64,000 bases of DNA from Sneathiella litorea (GCF_009882915.1 NZ_WTUW01000009.1:558001-622000), one strand, 5' to 3'. Numbered from the stretch's first letter, positions 35,237-44,463 are shown. The notes: generated by a model from the letters alone, not told the origin. Made by a program: numbers and translations.

Positions 35237-36687
35237 TTCTTTTTCTCCAACATCTCAAATTTCCAGTCTTCCTCTGCCACGCCATCGTTCAGATCGGGGT
35301 GGTCCGCAACGCCAAGACCCGGCACCTGTAACGAACGCAAATCAAGCATTCCCTTGTCGATACGCAATGCACCAGATTTTCCATGTGGTTCATAAAGCCC
35401 TGCATGATGGGAAAGGGCTGCGGTCCATTCAGCTTCCGGCAGGTGATCAAGGCCGCAGAAATAATGGTGCCCGTTGCGCTCAACATGCGGAATGCCAAGT
35501 GTAGCAATAACGGCAAGATCGGCCTGTAAAGGTACAGCAGCCAGATTAGTCAGGTCTTCAGCCGAAAGGAAATAATGCTTGTCAGCGGTTGTACGGTTAC
35601 GAACAGTCGCAAGTCCGGTATTAATCAAAGAACGATAGACACCTTTACAGTTCTTATGGCTGACACCTTCATATCCAAGCTCGATGGCATCATAGAAAGC
35701 TTCCGCCCACCCATCCGCCTCATCAATCAACAAGGGTTTGCCAATTGCCGAAACTGCGGCTGAGGGTAACGGAGCGGCCATGGCGACATCCCGATGCAAG
35801 GGCTGCTCTATGAACAGGACGGATTTCCACAAGGAATTCAGCTCCGGTGTCGATTTGATCCGTTCCACAAGCGCGACAAAATCCTCAAGGTTTTTATACT
35901 GCTCATTCCCATCGAAGGTCATCTGGATTGGCTGGCTCGCGGCCTTCACGACTTCCGCAATTTGCGTCAGGCGATCGATATCCTCCTCGATCTGGCCGCC
36001 AACCTTGACTTTCAGATACCCGATCTTATCGATCGCGAGATATTCCTCCAACGTGACAGGGAATCCGTCATTTGGCGCATCATCTTCCTTATCTGCGGCA
36101 GAGATAGGATCAACCAAACCAACGGTATGCCGAAGCGCAACATGATCAAGCGGGCGATTTGGCAACGCGCCCAGGATATCCTCGTACCCCACTTCTTCAA
36201 GCAGCGCTCCCGGCTCAATAGACAAACTATTGTTACGCACCATCTGATCAAAAGTCTGCCCGCTATGGCGACCGACAGCATCGATAATGGCCCGCTCCAT
36301 CATTGAGCTTGCGAAGGATGCCCCCAGCCGATTGAAACCACGTGCAAGTGATTTGGCTTCTATTTCTGCACGGGTTGAAAGCCATAACCCATAAGGGGTT
36401 CCAAATCCTGCCTCCGAGTATACAGCGCGGGCATCACGGATTGCTTGCAACAAATCTGCGACGTTATCCGCGGGTGTCTTTTCCGGTGACTTATCAAACC
36501 ATTTATATGCAAGAAAATCACTGGCGACGCCCAAGGCACGCGCACCGCCTTCGAACTCTACTTCAACCTGCAATATTCCGACAGGTGCCGCTTCCATGGT
36601 CACCACACCAAATCGGAAGGGAAGCCGGGTGAAGGCATTCCTTACAACAACACGACTTTCAACAAGACGGAGTTTTGGAATAGTCAT
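35233..36687 (-). CDS. Enolase-superfamily (mandelate racemase-like) acid-sugar dehydratase candidate
   Basis: Protein of 484 residues. The barrel residues of the superfamily are visible: KxK in YLKVKVGG (about 227-229), metal ligands Asp in TFDGNEQY (about 257), Glu in LFIEQPL (about 292) and Asp/Glu in LLIDEADG (about 319), then Lys in SHKNCKG (about 345). It is longer than standard mandelate racemases (about 350-400) because of N- and C-terminal extensions. Such enzymes abstract the alpha-proton of acid sugars, usually giving dehydration to keto-deoxy acids. The partner DapA-like lyase is encoded two genes downstream. Start overlaps the preceding isomerase gene as ATGA. Confidence 0.84.
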   Translation of the reverse strand: MTIPKLRLVESRVVVRNAFTRLPFRFGVVTMEAAPVGILQVEVEFEGGARALGVASDFLAYKWFDKSPEKTPADNVADLLQAIRDARAVYSEAGFGTPYGLWLSTRAEIEAKSLARGFNRLGASFASSMMERAIIDAVGRHSGQTFDQMVRNNSLSIEPGALLEEVGYEDILGALPNRPLDHVALRHTVGLVDPISAADKEDDAPNDGFPVTLEEYLAIDKIGYLKVKVGGQIEEDIDRLTQIAEVVKAASQPIQMTFDGNEQYKNLEDFVALVERIKSTPELNSLWKSVLFIEQPLHRDVAMAAPLPSAAVSAIGKPLLIDEADGWAEAFYDAIELGYEGVSHKNCKGVYRSLINTGLATVRNRTTADKHYFLSAEDLTNLAAVPLQADLAVIATLGIPHVERNGHHYFCGLDHLPEAEWTAALSHHAGLYEPHGKSGALRIDKGMLDLRSLQVPGLGVADHPDLNDGVAEEDWKFEMLEKKK

Positions 36688-37514
36688 ACTAATGTCTCCA
36701 TTACGCCGCGGATATAACCTGCCGCAAAGGCTGCAGTCGTGGCGCCATCTGGTTCATAGACAAATGGCTCAACGGCAACGATTCCATCGTGCCCAACGTC
36801 TTTCAATGCCTGAAATATGGGGGTGAATTCGTTATCGCCCTGGCCTGGCGCCCGCTGGTTCGTATCATTGACCTGAATATGGCCAATCTTCCCACTCGGC
36901 CACCATTTGCGAATGAGGGCGTCAACTGTCTCCTTCTCCGCAAGTCCAGCCGAGGCTGTATCAATCATTGTCTTGAAGGCAGGAGAATTAACCGCGGTGA
37001 CGATCTCTGCACCCTCTTCAACAGTGTTGATAAAATCCGTCTGGTTCGGGCTAAGCGGCTCAATGCAGTAGGTTACTCCCGCTGCCTGTGCCCAGCTTGC
37101 CACCCTGCCAAAGCAATCCATCGCATTTTCACGCGCCGCCTCGGGGGATGAAGCGTGTGACAACAGGCGCTGTGCCGGCGAACCATGGACAAGTACCGAT
37201 CCGTCCATGACGGTACAGAGCGAAATCAAATGCTCTATCAGTGACAACGTCTTAGCCTGCAGGTCTTTATCATCTGTCGTGATTGACAATCCCTCGGGCG
37301 CAACCAATAACCAATGAAGTCCTGTTATTTTTAGGCCATGGTCCTCGGCAATGCGTTTGCACTCTGCGGCATCGGCATCCGTCAACGCCATAGGATCGTC
37401 CCCCAGCGTAAAGGGAGCGACCTCCAGTCCCTGATAACCCAGCGCGGCAGCTATCCTGCATTGGTCCGGAAATGGATAATCTCGCAGCACTTCATTACAT
37501 AAACTCAATAGCAT
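36684..37514 (-). CDS. Sugar phosphate isomerase/epimerase family TIM-barrel protein
   Basis: Second xylose isomerase-like barrel of this operon, 276 residues. The opening LCNEVLRDYPFPDQCRIAAALGYQGLEVAPFTL resembles hydroxypyruvate isomerase and D-tagatose epimerase relatives. Metal-site candidates are Glu in VTYCIEPLSPNQ (about 150), Asp in TMIDTASAG, His in IGHIQVNDTN and Glu in GIVAVEPFVYEPDG. It is not a close copy of the protein at 29255. It follows tctB by only 6 bp and overlaps the enolase-like gene, so uptake and first metabolic steps are in one transcript. Confidence 0.86.
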   Translation of the reverse strand: MLLSLCNEVLRDYPFPDQCRIAAALGYQGLEVAPFTLGDDPMALTDADAAECKRIAEDHGLKITGLHWLLVAPEGLSITTDDKDLQAKTLSLIEHLISLCTVMDGSVLVHGSPAQRLLSHASSPEAARENAMDCFGRVASWAQAAGVTYCIEPLSPNQTDFINTVEEGAEIVTAVNSPAFKTMIDTASAGLAEKETVDALIRKWWPSGKIGHIQVNDTNQRAPGQGDNEFTPIFQALKDVGHDGIVAVEPFVYEPDGATTAAFAAGYIRGVMETLV

Positions 37515-37520
37515 ATCGGA

Positions 37521-38039
37521 TCAGCCTCCTGGCAGACGGACAAAAAACAAGTCCTGAAAAACGTAATTGATGAGGATGCCAGAGATAATGGCAAGTACCA
37601 GCGCGGTTAGTAGCTTTTTTCGGTCCGGCAGCCCGCCGTATTTCATTGATTCCGTTGCAACAACAAAAGCAAATATGAAAATCGGCGTCGCGATCCAGAA
37701 CGGTACATTTGGAAACAACAGGATCGCATAAACCATCGTGATGACGATAGTTACGGCAGTTCGCATGACCATACTGGTACCGAGCCAACGAAGTGAACCT
37801 TCTATACTCGGCCTTATTCTCCAACCGCCACGTTTAATGGAGCGGATCAAAATAGCCAGGCCAGCCAGAGCCAGGAACAGACCAAGAAAGCCGGGCACTA
37901 TCCCTGGTACTGTATATGAATTAACATTAAGGTTTTCGAGCCTTGGAAGGCGCAAACTTTCCACAACCACCCCGATGCCAAAGACTGTTAGAACAATCGA
38001 GGATATAAAATCCGCCTTATTCATGGAAGATTGGCTCAT
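37521..38039 (-). CDS. tctB: Tripartite tricarboxylate transporter small membrane protein TctB
   Basis: Protein of 172 residues with four hydrophobic segments, as in TctB: FISSIVLTVFGIGVVVESL, YTVPGIVPGFLGLFLALAGLAILI, a central pair around MRTAVTIVITMVYAILLFP, and LLTALVLAIISGILINYVFQDLF. It is the small membrane subunit of the TTT importer and overlaps tctA by 4 bp (ATGA). Confidence 0.9.
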   Translation of the reverse strand: MSQSSMNKADFISSIVLTVFGIGVVVESLRLPRLENLNVNSYTVPGIVPGFLGLFLALAGLAILIRSIKRGGWRIRPSIEGSLRWLGTSMVMRTAVTIVITMVYAILLFPNVPFWIATPIFIFAFVVATESMKYGGLPDRKKLLTALVLAIISGILINYVFQDLFFVRLPGG

Positions 38040-39553
38040 TTGGCCTCTCCCTTTGTTGATCGCTTGAAAATGCGGTTTAGCAGCCGGCGTACAGATGGCA
38101 TCGTCAGCAGAATAAACAACAATGCAGAAATCCAGAGCACCATGCTTATGGGGCGATTAAAGAATTGGACAAGATCGCCATCAGACAAGACCAGGCCACG
38201 CCTCAGGCTCTTATCAAGTATGTCGCCGAGCACAATGCCCAAAATAAGCGGCGCCATCGGATATTTCAGCTCTCTGAGTATAAAACCAAAAATTCCAAAG
38301 AACAGCATTACCCAGACATCGAAAGTCCGGCTGGCAATCGCAAAGGCACCCACAGTACAAAGGACAAAGATGATAGGCATCAGCCGTTCCCTTGTTACCT
38401 TAAGCACGAGAACAAGTGGCCGTGTCAGGAGCAAGCCCAGAACGCCCATGGCAATAGTTGCCAGAAAGACCATCGCCACAACAGAATACACAAACCCCGG
38501 CGATTCAATCATGATCAGCGGACCGGGGCGAATACCATGAATAACCATTGCGGCCAGCAATACAGCCGCCGGCGCCGATCCCGGAACAGCCAAGGTCAAA
38601 ACCGGAATGAGTGCGCCTGGAACAGCCGCGTTATTACCAGACTCTGCGGCGAGCAACCCTTCGACAGAGCCTTTACCGAATTCATCTTTGTTTTTGGACG
38701 ACTGCCTTGCCGCTGCGTAAGACGCCCATGATCCCATATCTTCGCCAACGCCAGGGATCAGTCCCATCAGGGTACCGATGAGACCTGAGCGTATTGCCGT
38801 GAATTTATATTTATAGGCTTCTCGAATTCCAGCCCAGACGCTATCTGCTTTTGACCGGACTGCCTCAAACGCTTCCTGACGCATAACCGTCAGAATTTCT
38901 GCAAGACCAAACGCCCCCACCATAGCCGGGAGCAATCCTATCCCCCCAGCCAGGTCGGTGGAACCATAAGAGAAACGTGGCACAGCATATATGCCTTCCT
39001 GTCCGATGGTCGCAACAAAGAGGCCAAGGAATCCTGCAATCCAGCCTTTGATCGGATCATCCAGTGACGTGAGCTGACCTGAAATAAGGACGCCAAATAC
39101 GGCCAGCCAGAAAAATTCGAAAGCGCCAAAAGAAAGCGCAAATTCTGCGAGGACCGGCGCGATAACGGCAAGTGCCACCATTCCGATCATGCCGCCGAAT
39201 ACGGAACCGGTTGTCGCAACAGCCATCGCCGACCCCGCTTTGCCTGCTCTGGCCAGCGGAAAGCCATCTAGGGCGGTTGCGGCATTTGCAGGCGTGCCGG
39301 GAATGTTCAGCAGGATCGCGCTCCGGCTTCCACCATAGATCGCGCCGACATACATGCAGATCAAGATAAGGATCGCCTGATCCGCCTCCATCTTGAATGT
39401 TAAAGTCGTTAGAAGGGCAACCCCGAGTGTGGCAGTCAGGCCAGGTAACATGCCAACGATGATGCCGAGCAAGGTTGCCCATACAACATCAAGGGCCGAC
39501 CAGCTCGTAAGAATGGCGCCAACAGAGTTTGCAAAGGAAATGAGGCCGTCCAT
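38036..39553 (-). CDS. tctA: Tripartite tricarboxylate transporter large permease TctA
   Basis: Large permease of about 505 residues. I choose the ATG at 39553-39551 (MDGLISFANSVGAIL), with AGGAAAG upstream, over the longer frame to 39604. The TctA hallmarks are WATLLGIIVGMLPGLTATLGVALL near the N-terminus and the second-half repeat RSGLIGTLMGLIPGVGEDMGSWASYA. It uses an ion gradient to import a carboxylate delivered by the TctC binding protein encoded upstream. Substrate is probably the acid sugar or its precursor degraded by the downstream enzymes. Confidence 0.93.
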   Translation of the reverse strand: MDGLISFANSVGAILTSWSALDVVWATLLGIIVGMLPGLTATLGVALLTTLTFKMEADQAILILICMYVGAIYGGSRSAILLNIPGTPANAATALDGFPLARAGKAGSAMAVATTGSVFGGMIGMVALAVIAPVLAEFALSFGAFEFFWLAVFGVLISGQLTSLDDPIKGWIAGFLGLFVATIGQEGIYAVPRFSYGSTDLAGGIGLLPAMVGAFGLAEILTVMRQEAFEAVRSKADSVWAGIREAYKYKFTAIRSGLIGTLMGLIPGVGEDMGSWASYAAARQSSKNKDEFGKGSVEGLLAAESGNNAAVPGALIPVLTLAVPGSAPAAVLLAAMVIHGIRPGPLIMIESPGFVYSVVAMVFLATIAMGVLGLLLTRPLVLVLKVTRERLMPIIFVLCTVGAFAIASRTFDVWVMLFFGIFGFILRELKYPMAPLILGIVLGDILDKSLRRGLVLSDGDLVQFFNRPISMVLWISALLFILLTMPSVRRLLNRIFKRSTKGEAK

Positions 39554-39613
39554 GAAATCACTTTCCTGATCCAGGGCCCTGCGTCTGGCAAGGCTAACAG
39601 ACAAGTTTAAGCA

Positions 39614-39642
39614 CTCCCTTGACGCAATTTACGTCAAGGGAG
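39614..39642. ncRNA. Intercistronic stem-loop between tctC and tctA
   Basis: CTCCCTTGACG (39614-39624) pairs perfectly with CGTCAAGGGAG (39632-39642) around a 7-nt loop. It lies in the 107-bp gap after the tctC stop and before tctA. There is no T-run, so it is more likely a mRNA-stabilising or partial attenuation hairpin that lets the binding protein be made in excess. It is an RNA element within the transcript, not a separate gene. Confidence 0.7.
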
Positions 39643-39660
39643 CTACTAAATTGTCAAACG

Positions 39661-40662
39661 CTACTCGCGTGTGAAACCGTACTTCGTCGGATCATTCTTT
39701 GTCTTGCCGCCATCAAATAGCAGGAAGACGTTCTGTGTCAGAGCCGGCTTAATCGCCGCCTGTGCTGCTTCGCCGGAAGACGGATCAAGAATTGCACCGC
39801 GGTTAGCAGCGTATTCCGCCATCGCCTTGGAATTGGCAATGGCATTTGCCCAAATCTTATCCATGGTTTCGATTACATTGGCAGGAACATCTGCTGGTGT
39901 CCAAATACCAAAATAGTTATTCGCGGTCTTGATATCCGGCACCCATTGCTTGATGGACGGAATTTCTCCATAGCCTTCGATAACCAGCGGTTTATCAGCA
40001 AGCACGGCAAGCGGTACCAGCCGGCCGGCACGAATCATTTCCGCCTGCTCTGATGCAAGCTGGGTCGTGAGCTTTGTTTCACCGGATACCGCAGCCAGGA
40101 CGGCTGGTTTACCACCATCATAGCTGACATGCTTGTATTCGCCGCCAGCGGTCTGAGCGATCGACTCCATGGCATTATGGCCACCGGAAGTCACACCGGC
40201 TGTCGCAACGGAAACACTACTTGGGTCTGATTTCATTGCCGCGAGTACATCGCCAAAATCCTTGTATCCTGAATCAGGATTTGCACCAACCACGGCGACG
40301 TTGGCAATGTGCAAGTACATCTGCCAGTCAGTTGCTGGAACATCCAGCATTCCAAGCACCTGATACGCACCGACGTCAATTGCAGCGCCCGCAGCCCAGG
40401 TCAGGCCATCATGATCTGCCTGCCAGGCGTTCGACGTTCCAACGGAGCCCGCAGCGCCCGGCTGATTGACAATAACAACCGTCTGGCCAAGGGCTTCTTC
40501 GAGTTCACCTGCGAGAACACGTGTAACACTGTCCGTCGATCCACCAGCGGACCATGGAACAATGATTGTAACCGGCTTATCCGGCTTCCAAGAATACTCT
40601 TCTGCTGTTGCGGGCATGGCAAACATAGCCAGGGCAGCAACCATTGATATGATTTTTTTCAT
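39661..40662 (-). CDS. tctC: Tripartite tricarboxylate transporter substrate-binding protein (TctC/Bug family)
   Basis: Periplasmic binding protein of 333 residues. Signal peptide MKKIISMVAALAMFAMPATA is followed by the Bug-family opening KPVTIIVPWSAGGSTDSVTRVLAGELEEALGQTVVIVNQPGAAGSVG, the carboxylate-binding loop region. SVSVATAGVTSGGHNAME and YKHVSYDGGKPAVLAAVSGE are the next conserved blocks. It is the first gene of the locus, directly after a good promoter and palindrome, and would capture the carboxylate for TctAB. Confidence 0.93.
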   Translation of the reverse strand: MKKIISMVAALAMFAMPATAEEYSWKPDKPVTIIVPWSAGGSTDSVTRVLAGELEEALGQTVVIVNQPGAAGSVGTSNAWQADHDGLTWAAGAAIDVGAYQVLGMLDVPATDWQMYLHIANVAVVGANPDSGYKDFGDVLAAMKSDPSSVSVATAGVTSGGHNAMESIAQTAGGEYKHVSYDGGKPAVLAAVSGETKLTTQLASEQAEMIRAGRLVPLAVLADKPLVIEGYGEIPSIKQWVPDIKTANNYFGIWTPADVPANVIETMDKIWANAIANSKAMAEYAANRGAILDPSSGEAAQAAIKPALTQNVFLLFDGGKTKNDPTKYGFTRE

Positions 40663-40681
40663 TTTTCATCTCCCTGTAGGA

Positions 40682-40705
40682 ATAAGTAACCTGCTGGATA
40701 CTTAT
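40682..40705. promoter_or_regulatory. Palindromic operator at the tctC transcription start
   Basis: ATAAGTAACC-TGCT-GGATACTTAT has 10-bp arms with one mismatch around a 4-nt centre. It begins 20 bp upstream of the tctC ATG and just downstream of the predicted -10, so a bound protein would block initiation. The TetR regulator encoded inside the operon (33530-34204) is the obvious candidate. Confidence 0.65.
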
Positions 40706-40708
40706 GGG

Positions 40709-40738
40709 AAGATATTGAAAATTCGATAAATTTGTCAA
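40709..40738 (-). promoter_or_regulatory. Sigma-70-type promoter of the tct/acid-sugar operon
   Basis: On the minus strand TTGACA (40738-40733) and TATCTT (40714-40709) are separated by 18 bp. The expected start site falls inside the palindrome at 40682-40705. It lies in the 237-bp gap between tctC and the biotin carboxylase gene, which otherwise shows nothing recognisable. Confidence 0.6.
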
Positions 40739-40899
40739 GTTCCTATTTTTAAGGGCATTATCATGATGAAATACAAAGGATGCAGACCGCAGAAAAGCCC
40801 GTGACCCCCACTAGAAATACGTGGAAAATGGCGGCATACCCCGAATCACAGCCGCTGCAATTGCCCGCTATCCACCGATCGCTCACTTGTGAGGCTTCG

Positions 40900-42255
40900 C
40901 TACTTCTGCAACCTGTCAATATAGTTGGTTGTGATATTCACATTCCCGAAGTCAGGGTCTGCCAATACCTCAAGCAGGAAAGCGAGATTATTGCCGAGGC
41001 CCTCAATTCTTGTTTCCGAGAGTGCTTTTTGCATTCTGGCAATTGCGGCGGACCTATCTCTGCCGGAAGTAATAATTTTTGCAATCATGGGGTCATAGTA
41101 TGGTGTAATTTTATCGCCCTGTACGACCCCTGTATCAATACGCAAGTCTTCAGTTTGTTCGGGAAATTCAAGTGTCGTAAGTGTTCCCGGAGACGGCATG
41201 AATTTTTTCTCAGGCCGCTCTGCATATATGCGGCACTCAATAGCATGCCCGCTTATCACTATTTCTTCCTGCTTGGCCGATGAAAATTTTCCACTCGCTG
41301 CTTCAATCTGGCAACGGACCAAATCAATCCCGGAAACCATTTCGGTAACCGCATGTTCCACCTGAATACGCGTATTCATTTCAAGGAAGTAGAAATCGTC
41401 CCGGTCACAATCATAGATAAACTCGACGGTTCCTGCCCCGAGATAGGATTGATGCTGGACAAGCGTCAACGCTGCTTTCTGCATACGTGCGCGAAGTTCC
41501 CCCGAAAGTGCCGGCGCCGGGGCTTCTTCAATAATCTTCTGAAAGCGGCGCTGAATCGTGCAGTCCCTGTCGAAGAGATGAATGCCCTCCCCATTGCCAA
41601 AGCCAAAAACCTGTACTTCTACATGGCGGGCGTTAGGAACATATCGCTCAAGAAATACGGAGGAATCCCCAAAAATTCGCGCGGCCAACTTCTGCGTCGT
41701 CTCAATCTGGCCCGCCAGCTTCTCGGCTGACGGAACAGCGCGCATACCGATCCCCCCGCCCCCGGCGGCTGCTTTCACCAGCAATGGATAACCAATTTTC
41801 TCCGCAATCCCTGAGGGGTCGCTCCCATCTTCAGGCTGGAAACGGCCACTTCCGGGAAGCACTGGCACATCCAGGCTGATGGCGAGCTCGCGCGCCCTTT
41901 CCTTGTCGCCCATGGTATCAATCGTTGCGGGAGCGGGCCCTATCCAGATGTAACCCGCCTGCTGGACCTCGCGTGCAAATCCCGCATTTTCAGCAAGCAA
42001 CCCATAACCCGGATGAACCGCATTTGCCCCGCTTTCCTTCATCACATTGAGGATTGCCTTTATATCTAGGTAACTTTCATTTACCGGAGGCGGACCGATT
42101 TCAAAAGCCTCGTCCGCCATTTTAACATGGAGGGAATCGCGGTCTGCCTCTGAATGCACAGCAACGGTAGGTATCCCCATAATTTTACAGGTACGAATAA
42201 TACGGCAGGCAATTTCGCCTCGATTGGCAATCAGCAATTTCTCAACGGGTGTCAT
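40900..42255 (-). CDS. Biotin carboxylase subunit of an acyl-CoA carboxylase
   Basis: ATP-grasp biotin carboxylase of 451 residues, without a C-terminal biotinyl domain. All key elements are present: KLLIANRGEIACRIIRTC, HPGYGLLAENAGFA, the Gly-rich AAAGGGGIGMRAV, DRDCTIQRRFQKIIEEAPAP, and EMNTRIQVEHAVTEMVSGIDLV with the catalytic Arg/Glu. It carboxylates the biotin on the separate BCCP at 47115-47336 using ATP and bicarbonate. It is the last gene of the minus-strand operon, separated from its partner subunits by the TRAP transporter genes. Confidence 0.92.
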   Translation of the reverse strand: MTPVEKLLIANRGEIACRIIRTCKIMGIPTVAVHSEADRDSLHVKMADEAFEIGPPPVNESYLDIKAILNVMKESGANAVHPGYGLLAENAGFAREVQQAGYIWIGPAPATIDTMGDKERARELAISLDVPVLPGSGRFQPEDGSDPSGIAEKIGYPLLVKAAAGGGGIGMRAVPSAEKLAGQIETTQKLAARIFGDSSVFLERYVPNARHVEVQVFGFGNGEGIHLFDRDCTIQRRFQKIIEEAPAPALSGELRARMQKAALTLVQHQSYLGAGTVEFIYDCDRDDFYFLEMNTRIQVEHAVTEMVSGIDLVRCQIEAASGKFSSAKQEEIVISGHAIECRIYAERPEKKFMPSPGTLTTLEFPEQTEDLRIDTGVVQGDKITPYYDPMIAKIITSGRDRSAAIARMQKALSETRIEGLGNNLAFLLEVLADPDFGNVNITTNYIDRLQK

Positions 42256-42336
42256 TGTTTTCTTTCACTTATTTCTATTTTTATTATCGAAAGCTCATGT
42301 TCCAGTTCAACGCAAAGTAACGTCATTTATAGACTA

Positions 42337-44280
42337 TTAGATTTTCGCTTTTTTACCAAGCCATACAGCTCTGCGCTGTGTCACTACGACCAACGTAAGC
42401 ACCAAGATGGCGATAACGTCCATCCACCATTGATTTGCAGCAACCAAGGCCCCGATAACGCCAAGGAACAGGGCAATCGGGAGTGATATTCGCTGGCGGT
42501 AGAACCGCCCCCCACCAATCGCGAGCAACATCGATGCGACAAGCCCCATAACAAGCGACCATACAATTTCAATCGCACTCGCTTCCAGCAATACCGCCGG
42601 ACGAAACACGAAAAACAATGGCATCAGATACTTCATCAAAGCGAGGCGGATTGATACAAGTGAAACAGACCACCAGTCTGTTTTGGCAATCACCGCCGCC
42701 GTGAAGACAGCAGTACAAACGGGCGGTGTTAAGGCCGACAGCAAAGCCGAGTAGAACACAACGAAATGGGCAACCAAAGGATCAACATCAAGACTGATCA
42801 GCGCCGGCGCAGCGACCGCAGCTGCAAGAAGATAGGCCGCGGTAGTTGGCATTCCCATCCCCAGAATTAACGCCACGGCCATTGACAGCAGAACACCGAT
42901 GAATAATTGTCCATCACCAATACTGACGATCATTTCCGAAAGCTTGATACCAGAACCCGTCAACCCAATTAGTGACAACGCTACTTGTGCTGTTACCAGC
43001 AAGGCAAGAATTCCGGTAATGCCAAACGCGGCAGCTATAACCGCTTTTTGCAGGTTTAGAATTCTCTGCTTTATGTCTTTTCCATGGAAAATGCCAATCA
43101 GCAGGTAAAGCCCGACATTTGTACAAATTGCATAAAAGGCAGCAAGTGTGGGGGTGTTCCCCGAAAACATGCTGAACAGCAAAACAGCAAGCGTAACCAC
43201 TAGCGGCCCGATACGACCAAGAGCGAGGACTTCCTTTCGCGTAGGAAGTTCCGTTTCATCGAAAGATCGCATATCTTCGCGGCGCGCTTCCACGTCGATT
43301 GACATCCAGACACAGGCATAGAATAAGAACGCCGGTATAATGGCCGCATACACAATGTCCAGATAAGGAACTGAGAGAAGTTCAGCCATGACGAAAGCGC
43401 CCGCTCCCATAATGGGCGGTGTAATCTGGCCCCCGGAGGAAGCTGTTGCCTCAACAGCCCCGGCAAAACTTGATTTATAGCCAAGGCGTTTCATTGCCGG
43501 AATTGTGAAGGCACCAGTGCTTGCGACGTTGGCAACGGCCGCGCCGTTCAACATTCCAAAAAGGGCACTGGAAACCGTTGCAACCTTTGCCGCGCCGCCC
43601 GGAAACCGACCGGCGGCAATAAGGGCCATATCCATAAAGGTCTGGGCAGCTCCCGTAGCCATCAGAAACGCGCCGAAAATGATAAAAATAGCGATAAGAT
43701 TTGCGGAAAGGCCCGTAACAGTCCCCCAGATACCTTCTGTACCGAGATACAGATGTTCGATTACATATTGAAAATCAAAACCCGGATGCCCCCATGTGCC
43801 GGGGATATACTGACCAAACAGCGTATAGAGCAGCATGACAATGGCAAGAACAGGAAGTGCTGGCCCTGTTGTTCGCCAAGCAGCGACAAGCAGTATTATG
43901 GTCAGAATAGTTCCCAATGCCATATCCAGTGGCTGCACTGCGAGATTAAAAGATTCTGTTATTCTTATTTCCTGGGTCAGGATGTAAACGGTCGCGGCGA
44001 TGGCAAGAGCGGCGAACACGACATCGCTAATACGCGCAAGCTTTTGATGCCCGTCGGCATGGCTGTAAAATCTGACGAATCCCAGAAATACAATGGCAAG
44101 GCCCAACCCGACATGAACGGCACGTTGGGACAAAGGCGGAAATTGTCCAAATCCAGCGGTGTAGATCTGGAAGAAGACGAGTGCCATACACAATACCCAC
44201 ATCAGGGGCTGATAAAGCCGGGGCATGGTATCGAAGCCACTATCCTCGCCTTCTGTTTTCAATATTTCTCCCGAGCTCAT
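42337..44280 (-). CDS. TRAP transporter fused permease (4TM-12TM, TAXI type)
   Basis: Permease of 647 residues combining the small (DctQ-like) and large (DctM-like) TRAP subunits, as is usual for TAXI systems. About 16-18 hydrophobic segments are seen. The large-domain motifs are GAAQTFMDMALIAAGRFPGGAAKVATVSSALFGMLNGAAVANVASTGAFTIP, SSGGQITPPIMGAGAFVMAE and LILGMGMPTTAAYLLAA. It imports a substrate captured by the TAXI binding protein encoded upstream, using a Na+ gradient. Located inside the carboxylase operon, so its substrate is probably the acid activated by the CoA-transferase. Confidence 0.9.
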   Translation of the reverse strand: MSSGEILKTEGEDSGFDTMPRLYQPLMWVLCMALVFFQIYTAGFGQFPPLSQRAVHVGLGLAIVFLGFVRFYSHADGHQKLARISDVVFAALAIAATVYILTQEIRITESFNLAVQPLDMALGTILTIILLVAAWRTTGPALPVLAIVMLLYTLFGQYIPGTWGHPGFDFQYVIEHLYLGTEGIWGTVTGLSANLIAIFIIFGAFLMATGAAQTFMDMALIAAGRFPGGAAKVATVSSALFGMLNGAAVANVASTGAFTIPAMKRLGYKSSFAGAVEATASSGGQITPPIMGAGAFVMAELLSVPYLDIVYAAIIPAFLFYACVWMSIDVEARREDMRSFDETELPTRKEVLALGRIGPLVVTLAVLLFSMFSGNTPTLAAFYAICTNVGLYLLIGIFHGKDIKQRILNLQKAVIAAAFGITGILALLVTAQVALSLIGLTGSGIKLSEMIVSIGDGQLFIGVLLSMAVALILGMGMPTTAAYLLAAAVAAPALISLDVDPLVAHFVVFYSALLSALTPPVCTAVFTAAVIAKTDWWSVSLVSIRLALMKYLMPLFFVFRPAVLLEASAIEIVWSLVMGLVASMLLAIGGGRFYRQRISLPIALFLGVIGALVAANQWWMDVIAILVLTLVVVTQRRAVWLGKKAKI

Positions 44281-44411
44281 TTACCTGGATCCCTGCCGTT
44301 AATTTTGAGCTGATAATTGGATATTTTTTATTACTGACATTTTAGAATCTAAGTCAGCTTCGGCTTTTTAAAGTTTGCTACATAAGACAATATTTGTACC
44401 GTTATGCGGAG

Positions 44412-44442
44412 GTGTCCGACGCGCTATTCATGCGCCGGACAC
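44412..44442. ncRNA. Intercistronic stem-loop between TAXI binding protein and TRAP permease genes
   Basis: GTGTCCG-a-CGC (44412-44422) pairs with GCG-c-CGGACAC (44432-44442) with one A-C mismatch and a 9-nt loop. It lies 21 bp after the binding-protein stop. No T-run follows. Its position mirrors the hairpin after tctC and suits a 3'-protecting element that raises the binding protein:permease ratio. Confidence 0.65.
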
Positions 44443-44463
44443 ATAGCAACAATACCTAAACGC

